Shown here: positions 1 through 7,177 of the stretch, one piece after another
Layout: every line of letters begins with the position of its first letter
How positions within the stretch are numbered: position 1 is the first letter of the stretch
IMG/VR virus record: IMGVR_UViG_3300049846_000961
Span: 1-25,004 of that record
From: a virus
DNA: 25,004 nt
Reading direction: 5' to 3' (one strand)
Translations under genes and position numbers: made by a program
The notes under the pieces: generated by a model
Told to the model about the DNA's origin: nothing
Database searches by the model: none
The model's input: the letters and a program-made list of their open reading frames with translations, nothing else

Positions 1-1047
1 ATTTAAAGAAGTTCCATTTTCAAGATCTATAGTAATATTTCCATTTGTTTTTGGAAATCCAACAGTAGAATCCACATCTAAGGTATTAGAACCAGAAAGT
101 GTTGTTAGAATAGTCTTTGTTTTGGGGTGAATAACAAAATTTCCATAAACAGTGCCATTTGCGCCAATATCATTATTATACGCAGAATCTAAAGATAATG
201 TATAATAATTTTTTGATCCCCTTCTAATTTTTTCGACTTTTGAGACAGTTCCTTGTGCAATTATCTCATCATCACTATTTTTTTGGTAAATTGTTGTATT
301 AACAAGATTCTCTAGATTTCCTTCAATTTCTTCTACAACTAAATCCGAAGTAATTCTATATTGTGCATCAGATGGTTGAATTAAATAATCTCTAGGTTTA
401 ATAACTTCAACTTCTTGTCCATATAAGGCACCAAAAAGAATTTTAAAAGAATTATCAGTTCCTTTTGAGGAATAAAAATCTATAGACTGTTTAATAAAAA
501 GATTTTCATTTAATTCAGAATATAACTCTCTTTCTTCAAATCCAGGAGTTACTTGTTTTTTGACCTTAATTAAAAATTCTTTTAGAAAAAGAATACTTAA
601 ATTTGTTACAGTTGCAGAAGCAATGTGCTCTTGTGACTCAGTTTCTGTAAAAGTTAATTCATCTTTTATTTTATAAGAAGTTACGCCACTAAAACCACGA
701 ATACATCCTTCAAAAGTTGTAGGGGTTTTTGAAGTATATGTAATGATTTCGGAATCAATTAATAAAAGACCGTAAGAATTTGGAAATCCTGCAGTAGAGG
801 AGACATTAATCGTAGAATCAAAAAAAGTTACATCAGATGTTAAAACTGTCGATTCTACTAAATTTGTTAATTGATCAACTTTGATATATTGATCAATATT
901 TTGAAGTATATCACTTACATTTCCTTGACTTTCTAAGGAAATGTAATACTGTGATAAAAATTCGGAAACAAGAGGAAACTCTTCTAAAACAAACTGAGGT
1001 AGTTGATTTTCAACGATGGAACTGATTTTAATTCTGGTTTCTGTCAT
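1..1047 (-). CDS. Virion structural protein next to gp6, C-terminal end cut off by window
   Basis: The reading frame opens at ATG 1047 and runs without a stop to base 1, so 349 residues of the N-terminal part are visible. It begins MTETRIKISSIVENQLPQFV and at about residues 185-215 has FYSSKGTDNSFKILFG, followed by a P-R-D stretch. I recognise that SKGT..SF..LF pattern from virion proteins of T4-like cyanophages, where a large structural protein follows gp6. The start lies 4 bases past the gp6 stop, so the two are very likely co-transcribed. Role in the baseplate or tail is inferred from position; no enzymatic motif is seen. Confidence 0.7.
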   Translation of the reverse strand, partial: MTETRIKISSIVENQLPQFVLEEFPLVSEFLSQYYISLESQGNVSDILQNIDQYIKVDQLTNLVESTVLTSDVTFFDSTINVSSTAGFPNSYGLLLIDSEIITYTSKTPTTFEGCIRGFSGVTSYKIKDELTFTETESQEHIASATVTNLSILFLKEFLIKVKKQVTPGFEERELYSELNENLFIKQSIDFYSSKGTDNSFKILFGALYGQEVEVIKPRDYLIQPSDAQYRITSDLVVEEIEGNLENLVNTTIYQKNSDDEIIAQGTVSKVEKIRRGSKNYYTLSLDSAYNNDIGANGTVYGNFVIHPKTKTILTTLSGSNTLDVDSTVGFPKTNGNITIDLENGTSLN

Positions 1048-1051
1048 TTTA

Positions 1052-2962
1052 TTATATTCTTACGAGGTCTCCGTTAGTGTAGCTTGATGTAACTTTATAT
1101 GTTGATCCAGATACATCTGAACCAGAAGAAATTTCATCCGATAACATATTTAATACACTTTTATTGACATCTAATTGCAAGTATAAATCTTGCAATCCAA
1201 TCACATCATTTGATTTTGGAATGACAGAAATTTCAATTATTGGTTGAGAAAAAGAAGTTTTTGAAGTAGAACTTATATTTACTGGATATAATCTAATTTC
1301 TCCTTTAACATAATCAATTGTTCCGACATTTTTTCTTACAATTATTGGTTGTGTCGTTGATTGTAATTTAAAAAAGAAAATACTTCCAGTTAATCCATTT
1401 GAATTTGGAAGGTCTGACATATAAAGGGTATCATTCACCCCTGCAATACGAAATCCTGATGATTTAATATTATATCCATTGATATTTTTAATGTGAAACT
1501 GATTTCCATAACAAATTTCATAATCAGCAAACTTATTTAACGCTGCCCCCAAATCACGTCTCATTACAACTTTGGTAATATTGGAAGTGATTGCGCTATT
1601 TGAATCATCAATTATTTTGAGATATTTACTATATTTAAATCTTGCACCATACTTATTAAGTTCCTTTGAATTTGCATAATTTTTAATATTGTTGAAAATA
1701 GAATCTTTTAAATTATTTGAATTATTTGTAGAATTTGAGTTATAATAAGCAGTTGTATCTGTTTCTAAGTAAAGATACTTTAAATCAATAATTTCAGGAA
1801 CTATACCTGCAACTGCATACCTTCTTAAGTCTCTTTCAATATTATCTTTAACCTGACTTGAAACAAATGGCCCATTAATTGGTTTAATACTTATAAAAAC
1901 CCTTCCATACTTTGGTGGATTAAGATCTTCACCACCAAACACAGAAATTGATTCTGCTTCTGGATAGATTGTTGGTATTATAGTTTCGTAATCTGTGGCA
2001 GTAACTGCACGATTTTGTGCAGAATACTTTCTTGGTGCATATTTCTTAATTGACTCAACAGATTCAATTTCTCTTCCATTTTGTGATGGAGAATTTGTTG
2101 TGATTAAAGAAATACCAGTTGTAACTACTCTGTTATTATTATCTACAATACGTCCATTAAAATTAAAAGAGGATATTCCATTTCCACTCTCCCCATTAGT
2201 AATATTATAAGAAACTTCAATATAATTTAAATTTTCAAGTTTTTTACCAAACACTCCATCACCAAAAATTAATTCATATCTTTGATCTTCTATTTCTTGG
2301 ATAAAGAAAACTCTTGATTCTGAAGTAATTTCAAAAAGATTTTTGGATAATTTATATACACTCTTAACTGTACTGGACTGAGTGTTTCGTACAAAAACAC
2401 GAATTGAATCTACATCAATATTTGCGTTGTCTAAAATAAATTTTTGATTTGGATTGTTGGCATCAACCGTAAAACTATTAACAACGTAAGTTCCTTCATA
2501 AACATCAATATTTTCAAATAAAGCAATACCATTTACTACAGGAACAGTAATATCTTGTGGAATTGTAAATGAGAAACTTTGATTTCCAAAAGAACTACTT
2601 GAAGTGCAAATAACTCCATTTTTAATTGTTAGTGTAAGTGGATTAGTAGTAAATCCTGTCGTATCTACAAAAAATGAGATATTTGCTTTTGATGATGCGC
2701 GAGAATGTGGAACATATCCAATATTTCTTGCAAGAGAAACTACATTTTCTCTGAGTGTCGCACCATCAATAAAAACCTCATTGCTAATCATATTAGCATT
2801 ATATGAGGAAATATATGTATTGTATGCTAAGACATCAACCAAAGTTGAAAGATTCGATCCTTCAAAATCATAATCAGTAAAGTTCGAATTCGCTCTTAGA
2901 TATTCGCGAATTGAACTTTTTATTTGATCGAAGTCTAAATTAGTAAAATTAACTAATGCCAT
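1052..2962 (-). CDS. 6: Baseplate wedge subunit gp6 (baseplate J-like)
   Basis: The 636-residue product is close in length to T4 gp6 (660). The N-terminus has the typical YDFEGSNLSTLVDVLAYNTY segment (about residues 31-50), followed by EVFIDGATLRENVVSLARNIGY. The baseplate-J core lies near residues 300-360, with KKYAPRKYSAQNRAVTATDY and FGGEDLNPPKYGRVFISIKP. In T4, gp6 dimers link neighbouring wedges into the inner baseplate ring. ATG follows the gp25 stop with no gap (TAAATG), so translation is probably coupled. Identification rests on motifs, length and the gp25 neighbour. Confidence 0.93.
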   Translation of the reverse strand: MALVNFTNLDFDQIKSSIREYLRANSNFTDYDFEGSNLSTLVDVLAYNTYISSYNANMISNEVFIDGATLRENVVSLARNIGYVPHSRASSKANISFFVDTTGFTTNPLTLTIKNGVICTSSSSFGNQSFSFTIPQDITVPVVNGIALFENIDVYEGTYVVNSFTVDANNPNQKFILDNANIDVDSIRVFVRNTQSSTVKSVYKLSKNLFEITSESRVFFIQEIEDQRYELIFGDGVFGKKLENLNYIEVSYNITNGESGNGISSFNFNGRIVDNNNRVVTTGISLITTNSPSQNGREIESVESIKKYAPRKYSAQNRAVTATDYETIIPTIYPEAESISVFGGEDLNPPKYGRVFISIKPINGPFVSSQVKDNIERDLRRYAVAGIVPEIIDLKYLYLETDTTAYYNSNSTNNSNNLKDSIFNNIKNYANSKELNKYGARFKYSKYLKIIDDSNSAITSNITKVVMRRDLGAALNKFADYEICYGNQFHIKNINGYNIKSSGFRIAGVNDTLYMSDLPNSNGLTGSIFFFKLQSTTQPIIVRKNVGTIDYVKGEIRLYPVNISSTSKTSFSQPIIEISVIPKSNDVIGLQDLYLQLDVNKSVLNMLSDEISSGSDVSGSTYKVTSSYTNGDLVRI

Positions 2963-3364
2963 TTATCGTGTTGGCTGAAGTGCAAATGATAACTGTTGAG
3001 GTAAAACATCAATACCTACAATTCTATAATTTATGGTTACGTTAAACTCGCCTTGATCATAATCTGGAGATATAATTACTGAAATTAAATTCACTCTTGG
3101 CTCATAACTTCTAATAGTATTTTCAATTTCGTCTTTAATTATTGATGAAGATATTTCATCAATGTTTTCAAAAAGAGAACGACTTACTTTTGAACCTAAA
3201 TTTTCGTTAAAAAAGCGTTCTCCTGGATAAGTTAATACTAAATTTCGAATAGAGCGAGCAATAGCAGTCTCATTTTTGAGTGCAATAAGGTCATAGTTGA
3301 GTGGATTGGCCTGAAAGGTCATACTCAGGTCTTTAAATCCTTTACTGACCCGCTCTAGAGGCAT
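2963..3364 (-). CDS. 25: Baseplate wedge subunit gp25 (lysozyme-like fold, non-enzymatic)
   Basis: The 133 residues match T4 gp25 (132). The GPW/gp25 domain spans about residues 28-125: NETAIARSIRNLVLTYPGER, then FNENLGSKVSRSLFEN, and a C-terminal VNLISVIISPDYDQGEFNVT strand region. In T4, gp25 sits in the core of the baseplate wedge with gp6 and gp53 and helps start sheath assembly. No clear Shine-Dalgarno is seen. A T4-type late promoter core (AATAAATA) lies 20 bases upstream of ATG, so gp25 heads a late transcription unit running through gp6. Confidence 0.93.
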   Translation of the reverse strand: MPLERVSKGFKDLSMTFQANPLNYDLIALKNETAIARSIRNLVLTYPGERFFNENLGSKVSRSLFENIDEISSSIIKDEIENTIRSYEPRVNLISVIISPDYDQGEFNVTINYRIVGIDVLPQQLSFALQPTR

Positions 3365-3384
3365 AAAAAGTACAAAATCTGTAT

Positions 3385-3392
3385 TATTTATT
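3385..3392 (-). promoter_or_regulatory. T4-type late promoter for gp25-gp6
   Basis: The minus strand reads AATAAATA, matching the NATAAATA late core known for T4-like cyanophages (T4 itself uses TATAAATA). It ends 20 bases before the gp25 ATG and overlaps the stop codon of the upstream gene (GAA TAA ATA). The same spacing occurs at 14762-14769 and 17932-17938. Confidence 0.7.
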
Positions 3393-3645
3393 CGGGTTTT
3401 TTGGATTCATAGAGAGGTTCTGTCCCATAATCCCAGTCATCATAGTCCTCATCATTGCGTATTTTTGAATGAATTTCATTTTGATGGTAAAAATCGTGTT
3501 TTTTGGGAGTTAATTCATCGTTTGCAATCTCACGAAGCATTTTTTGCTTCTGAATTTGAGTTTCCCACCCATATTCACTGCTCAAATATTGAGTTCCCCA
3601 CTCATTTCGCATAAAATTTTGATCTTTATCGACTTTTTTGGTCAT
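3388..3645 (-). CDS. Conserved cyanophage-type hypothetical protein, 85 aa
   Basis: Starts at ATG 3645 with an AGGAG ribosome site about 6 bases upstream. The product is hydrophilic, rich in D, E, K, W and Y (MRNEWGTQYLSSEYGWETQ, DDWDYGTEPLY), with no membrane segment or known motif. It overlaps the upstream gene by 20 bases, and its stop codon forms part of the gp25 late promoter. Its place just ahead of gp25-gp6 suggests late expression and perhaps an assembly role, but function is unknown. Confidence 0.75.
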   Translation of the reverse strand: MTKKVDKDQNFMRNEWGTQYLSSEYGWETQIQKQKMLREIANDELTPKKHDFYHQNEIHSKIRNDEDYDDWDYGTEPLYESKKPE

Positions 3646-4297
3646 TGTTTGCTCCTGATTCGTTAAAATCAGAACTTTTTACGGGGTTGCTATCCCGAGT
3701 ATCGATATAAAATCCTTTTCGAAGGTAATCTTGATCATCAACAAATATAAAACTATCTATTTTCTCTAATTCTTCTCCTTTCCAAACAGGGATTGCAACA
3801 GAATTACCATAACGAAAGTCTGGATTACGTCTAAAATGGACTTCTATGAGTTTATTTCCAATAAATTCACAATTAATCCATTCATAATTTCCTTTTAGGT
3901 TGTTTAATACCTCTGGAAATTGAACTTCTTTCTCTATCTTAGTCCACTTTTCCCATTTATACAACAAATTGTCATCATCTCGTTCACCTAATACTACAAG
4001 TTCTGCTTTTTTATCTCTAAAATCAACACTTATATGATTACCATAGAACCTCTGACACCAAAATTCTGATGGATGAAAGTGATCAGTATATTTGTAAATC
4101 CATTCAATACGAGAAAATCGTCCCATACCCAGCAAATTAATACTTGGTCGGACGATATAATGATCTGGAGATGGAACAGAAGTCCCCACAGGACCACACA
4201 GATACCCTAGAGAGTGTGATAAAAAGAGTTTGTTATATACCCACAAATCATCTTTATGAATTGAATTCCATTCATCTACTGGATCTGTGTAGTACAT
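3626..4297 (-). CDS. Conserved phage protein, possible ATP-grasp-like enzyme
   Basis: The 223-residue product starts at ATG 4297 with AGGA upstream. It has YIVRPSINLLGMGRFSRIEW (about 48-67), HPSEFWCQRFYGNHISVDF (75-93), and NCEFIGNKLIEVHFRRNPDF (about 143-162) followed by IPVW. The last block resembles the ATP-grasp metal site, in which an acidic residue is followed by E-x-N/H-x-R. That comparison is mine from pattern alone. It lies among small accessory genes before the baseplate genes and overlaps the upstream gene by 22 bases. If ATP-grasp, it would ligate an acid to an amine or thiol; substrate unknown. Confidence 0.75.
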   Translation of the reverse strand: MYYTDPVDEWNSIHKDDLWVYNKLFLSHSLGYLCGPVGTSVPSPDHYIVRPSINLLGMGRFSRIEWIYKYTDHFHPSEFWCQRFYGNHISVDFRDKKAELVVLGERDDDNLLYKWEKWTKIEKEVQFPEVLNNLKGNYEWINCEFIGNKLIEVHFRRNPDFRYGNSVAIPVWKGEELEKIDSFIFVDDQDYLRKGFYIDTRDSNPVKSSDFNESGANNDQKSR

Positions 4298-4503
4298 ATT
4301 GGTAATCCTGATGGATTGTTTCTATGAAGAGTATAGTTCTTCTGAATGCGAATATCAGAATTTTTAAAAGTCCAACATTCCCCATTACTATCTAGAAAGA
4401 CAACCCATTCAAGATCGTGTTCTTGAGATCGATCGATCATAAAAAAAGCCCAACCATTACCTTTGGGAGTAATGACTGGGATTTGAGGATTAAGTTGAAT
4501 CAC
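4276..4503 (-). CDS. Conserved cyanophage-type hypothetical protein, 75 aa (GTG start)
   Basis: Begins MIQLNPQIPVITPKGNGWAF and continues with EWVVFLDSNGECWTFKN. I recognise this style of protein from cyanomyovirus genomes, where it has no known function. Its GTG start (4503-4501) overlaps the TGA of the upstream basic-protein gene as GTGA, which indicates translational coupling. It looks like a small beta-rich soluble protein; no catalytic motif is visible. Confidence 0.8.
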   Translation of the reverse strand: MIQLNPQIPVITPKGNGWAFFMIDRSQEHDLEWVVFLDSNGECWTFKNSDIRIQKNYTLHRNNPSGLPICTTQIQ

Positions 4504-4640
4504 CGACCTTGACCGCGATACCTTTTCTTACGTCCATTACGAGAGGTCGCACTGAGTAGTGTACGAGCAGACCGTCCTTGACGAGTCTTCTTTGGTGCTC
4601 CTGGTTCAAAAATAGTCTTATTACTTCCACCTTTAGCCAT
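4500..4640 (-). CDS. Small, very basic conserved phage protein, 46 aa
   Basis: ATG at 4640, stop TGA at 4502-4500. The sequence begins MAKGGSNKTIFEPGAPKKTR and ends in an R/K/G-rich tail (SRNGRKKRYRGQGR); about a third of residues are K or R. The start lies 8 bases inside the end of the upstream gene, with GGAGG about 11 bases before ATG. Such a charge pattern suits nucleic-acid binding or ordering of a larger complex, but no family function is known to me. Confidence 0.8.
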   Translation of the reverse strand: MAKGGSNKTIFEPGAPKKTRQGRSARTLLSATSRNGRKKRYRGQGR

Positions 4641-4794
4641 TTGTAATTTCCTCCATTTCAATTAAATTAGGATCAATATCTTCTCCCGAGTAAAAACGCT
4701 CAGAGAAGTCTTGTAAAATCTCACTACAGTCTTCCATAGTGAGATTAGTATAAATTTTACGCCCTTTATATAAAAGATTGTAAAGAGTACTCAT
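4633..4794 (-). CDS. Hypothetical protein, 53 aa
   Basis: ATG 4794 overlaps the stop of the glycosyltransferase-like gene by one base (TAATG), and its own end overlaps the next gene by 8 bases. The product is MSTLYNLLYKGRKIYTNLTM followed by an acidic helix-like stretch (EDCSEILQDFSERFYSGEDI). It is a small acidic soluble protein in a tight translationally coupled run. Function unknown. Confidence 0.75.
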   Translation of the reverse strand: MSTLYNLLYKGRKIYTNLTMEDCSEILQDFSERFYSGEDIDPNLIEMEEITNG

Positions 4795-5561
4795 TAGATT
4801 ACGCGAGTTTTTTCATGTCCGACTCTAATACGAGGATCGCACCAGATTTCAAAGCCTGCCTCTTTTGCATCAAGACAGAATGAAACATCTTCTCCACACA
4901 TATCCTGAACTTGTCCAGATTCAAACTGTTGCATCTTAGGTGCAAACCAAGGATACTCAAGATTCTCAAAGACACCCTTCTTAATCAATACCCAACCAAA
5001 ACCAGTGTAATCAACTGTGAAAGGCTTACGACGCTTTGAGATAGACTCAACGGTCTCATGATTCATCACACCACCATTCTTGCGGAAATCTTCTTCTTCT
5101 AACCAGTGTGCTACTGAGGTTGTGTGACCATCTTCTGTGGCATACCAACCAGCAACAACTTCTTTCTCTTCTCCTTCTTCATTCAGAGCCATATCACAGA
5201 GTTGCCAGAACTTTTCTGTGTTAAAGACAATATCCGAGTCAATCCATAGTTGATAATCATATTCTAGTTTACCATCCCAAGGAATCTGCTTCGGACCACG
5301 GAGAACATTTGCTCCAAGAACTTTACAACGTGCAAAGTTCACCATTGAAGAATAATCTTGAGAAATTTGAATACTCATTCCATTTTGTACAAGATCAAAA
5401 CAAAGTTGTACAAATGCTTTTAGAAAAATAAATGAACATCCTCTACCAGGAAGACAGAAAACAATCGACTTACCTTTCATTCTTTCTTTAATCGCATCAT
5501 AATCCCAATCTTCAGTTTTGGGTTTAGGTGCTGTTGCTTTTACTGTAAATCCTTTTGCCAT
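4794..5561 (-). CDS. GT-A-fold glycosyltransferase-like protein
   Basis: The 255-residue product has a Rossmann-like start (SIVFCLPGRGCSFIFLKAFV, residues 32-51) and SSMVNFARCKVLGANVL (71-87). A DxD-type motif LWIDSDIVF lies at 105-113, and the acceptor-side blocks are VDYTGFGWVLIKKGVFE (183-199) and CGEDVSFCLDAKEAGFEIW (222-240). This order fits family-2-like GT-A glycosyltransferases, which move a sugar from a nucleotide-sugar using a metal held by DxD. It lies in the late structural block, so a virion protein or phage DNA could be the acceptor. Acceptor and sugar cannot be read from sequence. Confidence 0.75.
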   Translation of the reverse strand: MAKGFTVKATAPKPKTEDWDYDAIKERMKGKSIVFCLPGRGCSFIFLKAFVQLCFDLVQNGMSIQISQDYSSMVNFARCKVLGANVLRGPKQIPWDGKLEYDYQLWIDSDIVFNTEKFWQLCDMALNEEGEEKEVVAGWYATEDGHTTSVAHWLEEEDFRKNGGVMNHETVESISKRRKPFTVDYTGFGWVLIKKGVFENLEYPWFAPKMQQFESGQVQDMCGEDVSFCLDAKEAGFEIWCDPRIRVGHEKTRVI

Positions 5562-5584
5562 AAGTTAAATGAACCTTCAGATCA

Positions 5585-5614
5585 ATTTTATCAGTCTATA
5601 TATGCTTTTGTCAA
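5585..5614 (-). promoter_or_regulatory. Possible sigma70-type promoter upstream of glycosyltransferase-like gene
   Basis: The minus strand reads TTGACA (5614-5609), an 18-base spacer, then TAAAAT (5590-5585), 24 bases ahead of ATG 5561. The -35 is perfect, the -10 fair and the spacer one base long. GAAGG near 5573 may serve as ribosome site. Confidence 0.4.
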
Positions 5615-5620
5615 TTCGAC

Positions 5621-5815
5621 TCAATGAGAAGAATTGAGAACTATTTCCTTATTTACATAAAGTTCTTCATAACTTAAATCTTCTTTTGTAAGATCTAAAT
5701 CAAGCAGATCAATCATTCTGTGCATCATCTCCCATGTCTCAGAGAATTTACTCTCTGATAAACTGTGATAAATGCACCGATCCTTTGCATAAATGTGATA
5801 AACCTTTTCAGTCAT
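5621..5815 (-). CDS. Conserved cyanophage-type hypothetical protein, 64 aa
   Basis: Product MTEKVYHIYAKDRCIYHSLS, then EDLSYEELYVNKEI near the C-terminus. I recognise the opening (MTEKVYH.YAKD.C) from cyanomyovirus genomes, where the protein is uncharacterised and sits near structural genes. It has no membrane segment. The upstream spacer (5816-5846) is AT-rich with a CCGGAA stretch; no strong ribosome site is seen. Confidence 0.8.
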   Translation of the reverse strand: MTEKVYHIYAKDRCIYHSLSESKFSETWEMMHRMIDLLDLDLTKEDLSYEELYVNKEIVLNSSH

Positions 5816-5846
5816 AAAAATATTTTCCGGAATTTTTTCAGTGCTT

Positions 5847-5990
5847 TTATTTCGTTACCGCATTATATATCAGTACTAATAAAAATCCAATAGTACCTCC
5901 GAAAATCGTAAAGCACTGTCGTGGATACCTTATTAACCATCCTGCAAAGACTACCTTCCAGAAATTCCAATAGGGGGATTTTCGTCTCAC
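5847..5990 (-). CDS. Small membrane protein, 47 aa (GTG start)
   Basis: I place the start at GTG 5990, because it overlaps the TGA of the upstream basic gene as GTGA. Longer starts would run through that gene. The product is MRRKSPYWNFWKVVFAGWLI then RYPRQC and a hydrophobic segment at about residues 28-44 (FTIFGGTIGFLLVLIYN). The positively charged start followed by one strong helix suggests a single-span inner-membrane protein. Stop is TAA at 5847. Function unknown. Confidence 0.65.
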   Translation of the reverse strand: MRRKSPYWNFWKVVFAGWLIRYPRQCFTIFGGTIGFLLVLIYNAVTK

Positions 5991-6124
5991 TTTTTCTTTC
6001 TTTTTGAAGAGGATCTTTTTTGTGCAGGAGTTCGGAAAATACCAGTGGCGCAACTTTTATTTCTTTTGTGCTTTCCTCCAAAGATTCCCCATCCGTGACA
6101 GTTTGCTTTCTTTTTAGGTGCCAA
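5987..6124 (-). CDS. Tiny basic protein, 45 aa (TTG start)
   Basis: TTG 6124 is preceded by GGAG 8 bases upstream and opens MAPKKKANCHGWGIFGGKHK, ending in a serine/lysine run (QKRSSSKRKKK). It has two Cys and two His residues, a net strong positive charge and no hydrophobic segment. Its stop overlaps the start of the next gene (GTGA). Evidence for coding is the ribosome site, the coupling and the clean charge pattern. The unusual start codon makes it easy to miss. A nucleic-acid-binding role is only a guess. Confidence 0.6.
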   Translation of the reverse strand: MAPKKKANCHGWGIFGGKHKRNKSCATGIFRTPAQKRSSSKRKKK

Positions 6125-6357
6125 TTTTTTTACTCCGGAAAATTTTTATGAAATTGATATATCGTTCGCGTTTTGTCACCTCTGTAGGTTAGGGTAGTGA
6201 GACGTTTTTATATACGCAACGCCCGCTATAAACAATAACAAACAACATAAATTAACTGCTAATTCACTATACTGTCAAATCACGATTGTCACTATAAAGA
6301 ATCAACAACTCACAAAGTAATTATAATACACAACTGCTCCGATAACAATATAAAAAA
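6125..6357 (-). other. Noncoding spacer between early and structural blocks
   Basis: About 230 bases without a supported gene on either strand. Apart from the GGAG site near 6137 I see no clean promoter; TTGACA-like and TATATAAAAA stretches exist but do not form a well-spaced pair or a canonical late core. Confidence 0.5.
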
Positions 6358-6394
6358 CTGTGCGACCCCTAAGTATAACTCAGAGACCGCACAG
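6352..6394 (-). terminator. Intrinsic terminator ending an early operon
   Basis: On the minus strand a 16-bp stem (CTGTGCGGTCTCTGAG with CTTAGGGGTCGCACAG, including four G-U pairs) closes a 5-base loop and is followed directly by TTTTTT (6357-6352). It begins 7 bases after the stop of the 46-aa gene. This is the strongest terminator in the left half. Confidence 0.9.
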
Positions 6395-6401
6395 TAACTG
6401 A

Positions 6402-6542
6402 TCAGAACTCGATGCTATCTGCAGTGGGTTCGTTAATCGAATCACTTGCAGATTCACTCTCCACGATTACATCCAGAATGGACATAATTTCGCTGCCAGT
6501 GTTACCTTGAGCAAGCAGAGAAAGCATCATCGACTTAGACAT
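6402..6542 (-). CDS. Small acidic early protein, 46 aa
   Basis: ATG 6542, TGA 6404-6402. Product MSKSMMLSLLAQGNTGSEIM, then SILDVIVESESASDSINEPT and an acidic tail. It has the look of small cyanomyovirus early proteins of the type MSK..L..A..G..G.EIL..LD, all uncharacterised. It is the last gene before the 6358-6394 terminator. Upstream (6543-6617) is a spacer with a TATAAA box but no clear -35. Confidence 0.7.
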   Translation of the reverse strand: MSKSMMLSLLAQGNTGSEIMSILDVIVESESASDSINEPTADSIEF

Positions 6543-6617
6543 AATCAAGAAGAAAGAATAAGGAACTGTGTGTGGGTTAGTTTATAGTCATAACCCAGGA
6601 CTGTTTGTGTAACTAAC

Positions 6618-6809
6618 TCAGCGAACTTGTGTCACAAAGTTAGTGCCACTGGAGCGGTTAGTTCTACAACGATTCCCCTTGGTTTGTGTCATCACCAGGT
6701 GAGACTTACGGGGTTTGACTGTTGCTAACCGTGTGACCTTTACTTTACCTTGAACCTCAGCAATCACGAGATCCAGTGTAGACAACGAAGCAAACTCAGA
6801 GACTGTCAT
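6618..6809 (-). CDS. Small basic hypothetical protein, 63 aa
   Basis: I choose ATG 6809 (MTVSEFASLSTLDLVIAEVQ) over a GTG two codons upstream because ATG is the usual start here. The N-terminal 25 residues look helical; the rest is basic (TRLATVKPRKSHLVMTQTKG, NRCRTNRSSG). No ribosome site is evident. The final codons contain GTGGCAC and GTGACAC words that recur in intergenic hairpins of this window. Function unknown. Confidence 0.6.
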   Translation of the reverse strand: MTVSEFASLSTLDLVIAEVQGKVKVTRLATVKPRKSHLVMTQTKGNRCRTNRSSGTNFVTQVR

Positions 6810-6846
6810 AATCACGAAGAAGTGAAGTGGTTACTGATAACGAAGA

Positions 6847-7095
6847 TCAGAAATCGAACACGTCAGAGTTAATCTGAATCACGTTGATTGCAGGATCGTT
6901 CCATTCAACACCATCAGGAGTTTGTGTCTTAAACTCACTGATGTATTCAACGAACTGCTTATAATCAACACAACGACGAGCGATGTCATAAAGACTCTGA
7001 TCATTGTCGATCCAGAGTGCAACATTCCAGGTCTCATAATTCTCCCAACCGTTATACTCAGTGGAGAGAACATTGTGCTGGTAAGTGGTGCTCAT
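6847..7095 (-). CDS. DUF7249-like small early protein, 82 aa
   Basis: Start ATG 7095 is chosen over an upstream in-frame start because the product then begins MSTTYQHNVLSTEYNGWENY, and the conserved core NYETWNVALWIDNDQSLYDI follows at once. The YNG(W)ENYETWNVALW pattern is shared by small proteins of many phages and plasmids (DUF7249, from memory); function unknown. It leads a three-gene operon that ends at the 6358-6394 terminator. The -10-like TATTCT at 7148-7143 and the hairpin at 7182-7205 lie upstream. Confidence 0.8.
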   Translation of the reverse strand: MSTTYQHNVLSTEYNGWENYETWNVALWIDNDQSLYDIARRCVDYKQFVEYISEFKTQTPDGVEWNDPAINVIQINSDVFDF

Positions 7096-7142
7096 TGTTC
7101 TGAAGATCGGGTGTGATTTGTGTGATTGATCTCTCAACCACA

Positions 7143-7148
7143 AGAATA
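7143..7148 (-). promoter_or_regulatory. TATTCT -10 element related to the repeated cassettes
   Basis: The minus strand has TTGTATTCTTG with TAAATGAGCACAGTCC upstream (about 7168-7183). Both blocks also occur at the five repeated promoter cassettes further right. The palindrome and leader of those cassettes are absent here. No good -35 is seen. Confidence 0.4.
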
Positions 7149-7177
7149 CAATAACAGATTTTTGGGACTGTGCTCAT

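Noticed and set aside
5863-6081. 72-codon frame beginning MEESTKEIKVAPLVF
   Set aside because: It overlaps the TTG/GTG coupled pair, has no hydrophobic or conserved pattern, and the alternative pair has a GGAG site and GTGA coupling.
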